Source of the DNA: an uncultured Prevotella sp.
GTDB taxonomy: Bacteria; Bacteroidota; Bacteroidia; Bacteroidales; Bacteroidaceae
NCBI GenBank assembly: GCA_900543585.1
Contig: UQRP01000064.1
Location: 1 to 5,285, forward strand
Reading direction: 5' to 3'
DNA length: 5,285 nucleotides
The position numbers were made by a program, and so were the translations under genes. The notes beneath the pieces are model-generated. The model saw nothing but the letters and a program-made list of their open reading frames with translations, made no database searches and had not been told where the DNA came from. Shown one piece after another: positions 4,268 to 5,285 of the stretch (position 1 is the stretch's first letter; each line of letters opens with the position of its first letter).

Positions 4268-5285
4268 ATGCCAAACACCAAGAATTATTCCACCCGTCTG
4301 CGTGTCCTCGACCAGTGCTTGCGCAGCGGACATGCCTATTCGGGCAAGGAGCTTACCAATTTCATCAACCGGGAGTTAGAGCTGCGCGGCGAGCCGACCA
4401 TCACCTCACGCACCACGCTGATGGACGACCTGCTGAACATCGAGAACGAGTATCATACCAACATCATCCGCAAGAAGCATGGGCGGCAGACCACCTATCA
4501 GTATGAAGATCCCAACTTCTCCATCTTCTCCACCGAGCTCAGTGAGGACGACATCCTGCATCTCGGTCAGGCACTGGACATCCTCCGTCGCTTCGACGGC
4601 ATGCCGGAGGCCGACTGGATATCGGAACTTGGCGCACGCCTCAACCTCTGCATGAATAACCGCAAGGAGGTGCGGGCAGCCGTCGGCTTCGAGTCTGCCA
4701 TCTACAATAAAGGTATGGAGCATTTCACGCCGCTTTTCAACGCCATCCGCAAGAAGACCACCGTGGAGCTGCGCTATCAGAGTTTCAAGATGACGGAGCC
4801 ACAGACCCTCATTGTCCATCCCTACTATCTCAAGCAGTACAACAACCGCTGGTTTCTCTTCTGCTGTAATGGCGACCATACCAACCTGAGCAACTATCCC
4901 CTTGATAGGATTCTCAGCGTGAAACTCGCCCACGTGCCTTACCGTGAGACCCATATCGACTTCGACGAATATTTTGAAGATGTCATCGGTGTGACCAAGC
5001 GTGAGGGCCAGCAGTCCGAGAAAGTCCTCTTGCGCTTCCCCAAGGACGAATATCCCTACGTCGCCACAAAGCCCTGGCACGGCAGTCAGAAGAAGGTGGC
5101 AGAAGACAAAAACGGTGTTACCATAGAGCTTGATGTCGTCATCAACTATGAATTGGAGCAGAAAATTCTCTCATGGGGCGACTATGTGGAGGTAATAGCA
5201 CCAGCATCATTACGAGAAAATATTCTTAAACCTGCTTTATTCATAGGATGGCACTTTCATGATAATGGTAACAAAATATCGCTTG
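4268..5285 (+). CDS. WYL-domain transcriptional regulator (3' end outside window)
   Basis: The frame is open from ATG 4268 to the right edge, giving 339 residues with no stop yet. Residues about 7-80 look like a winged helix-turn-helix: TRLRVLDQCL, then YSGKELTNFINREL, and SRTTLMDDLLNIE as the likely recognition region. Residues about 160-220 form the WYL domain. It has VELRYQSF, the HPYYL motif (H184), NNRWFLFC, where W195-F196-L197 stands for the W-Y-L that names the family, and YPLDRI (D213, R214). A WCX-like C-terminal part follows (KPWHGSQKKV, GVTIELDVVINYELEQKILSWGDYVEV). WYL proteins sense ligands, in some cases nucleic acids or nucleotides, and act as repressors or activators. Relatives (BrxR, CapW) control phage-defence loci. 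Here the neighbour is an exported-protein operon, and what lies downstream is unseen. Codon use becomes AT-rich in about the last 45 codons. Confidence 0.9.
   Translation, partial: MPNTKNYSTRLRVLDQCLRSGHAYSGKELTNFINRELELRGEPTITSRTTLMDDLLNIENEYHTNIIRKKHGRQTTYQYEDPNFSIFSTELSEDDILHLGQALDILRRFDGMPEADWISELGARLNLCMNNRKEVRAAVGFESAIYNKGMEHFTPLFNAIRKKTTVELRYQSFKMTEPQTLIVHPYYLKQYNNRWFLFCCNGDHTNLSNYPLDRILSVKLAHVPYRETHIDFDEYFEDVIGVTKREGQQSEKVLLRFPKDEYPYVATKPWHGSQKKVAEDKNGVTIELDVVINYELEQKILSWGDYVEVIAPASLRENILKPALFIGWHFHDNGNKISL

Noticed and set aside
4326..4332. GCGGACA inside the WYL gene, resembling part of the operator arm
   Set aside because: A 7-base match without the rest of the arm or a dyad is expected by chance.
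4406..5080. 224-codon minus-strand frame opposite the WYL gene
   Set aside because: It arises from the GC-rich third positions of the regulator, whose plus-strand reading has helix-turn-helix and WYL motifs throughout.

Overview
The window looks like chromosomal DNA of a Bacteroidales bacterium, most likely of the Prevotella/Segatella group. The grounds are Bacteroidetes-type -7 promoter boxes (TAnnTTTG) at three gene starts, a DUF4468-type secreted protein, a lipoprotein whose cysteine is followed by a Lys/Asp surface-export signal, an outer-membrane barrel ending in Phe, and mostly weak Shine-Dalgarno sequences. The genus is inferred from memory of these families.

Layout. (1) 1-944, plus strand: the C-terminal end of a RecD2-like helicase, followed 12 nt later by a LysE/RhtB-type exporter. 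(2) 973-1781, minus strand: four very small genes in a row, spaced 11-15 nt apart: a 42-aa protein with an acidic tail, a 69-aa extremely basic protein, a 38-aa zinc-ribbon microprotein with no Lys or Arg, and a 104-aa single-pass membrane protein. The 42-aa and 38-aa genes are easily missed because of their length. A -7 box lies 28 nt before the first start, inside a strong inverted repeat (1808-1848). (3) 1879-4105, minus strand: four consecutive exported proteins spaced as an operon: a beta-barrel, a DUF4468 protein, a small secreted protein of an unnamed family, and a lipoprotein predicted to be on the cell surface. (4) 4106-4267: a divergent control region with a 22-bp inverted repeat (one mismatch per arm pair). 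It is arranged as an exact mirror image around the two -7 boxes. (5) 4268-5285, plus strand: a WYL-domain transcriptional regulator that runs off the right edge.

How the parts may fit together. The mirror-symmetric repeat sits where both divergent promoters should have a -33 box. The simplest reading is that one regulator, probably the WYL protein itself, controls its own gene and the exported-protein operon. The small-protein operon lies directly downstream of that operon on the same strand, so it may be expressed from its own promoter, by read-through, or both. Its function is unknown. A membrane-anchored protein, a strongly basic protein and two acidic or zinc-binding microproteins could plausibly form a complex, but this is inference. 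No RNA genes, insertion sequences, CRISPR arrays or attachment sites were seen.
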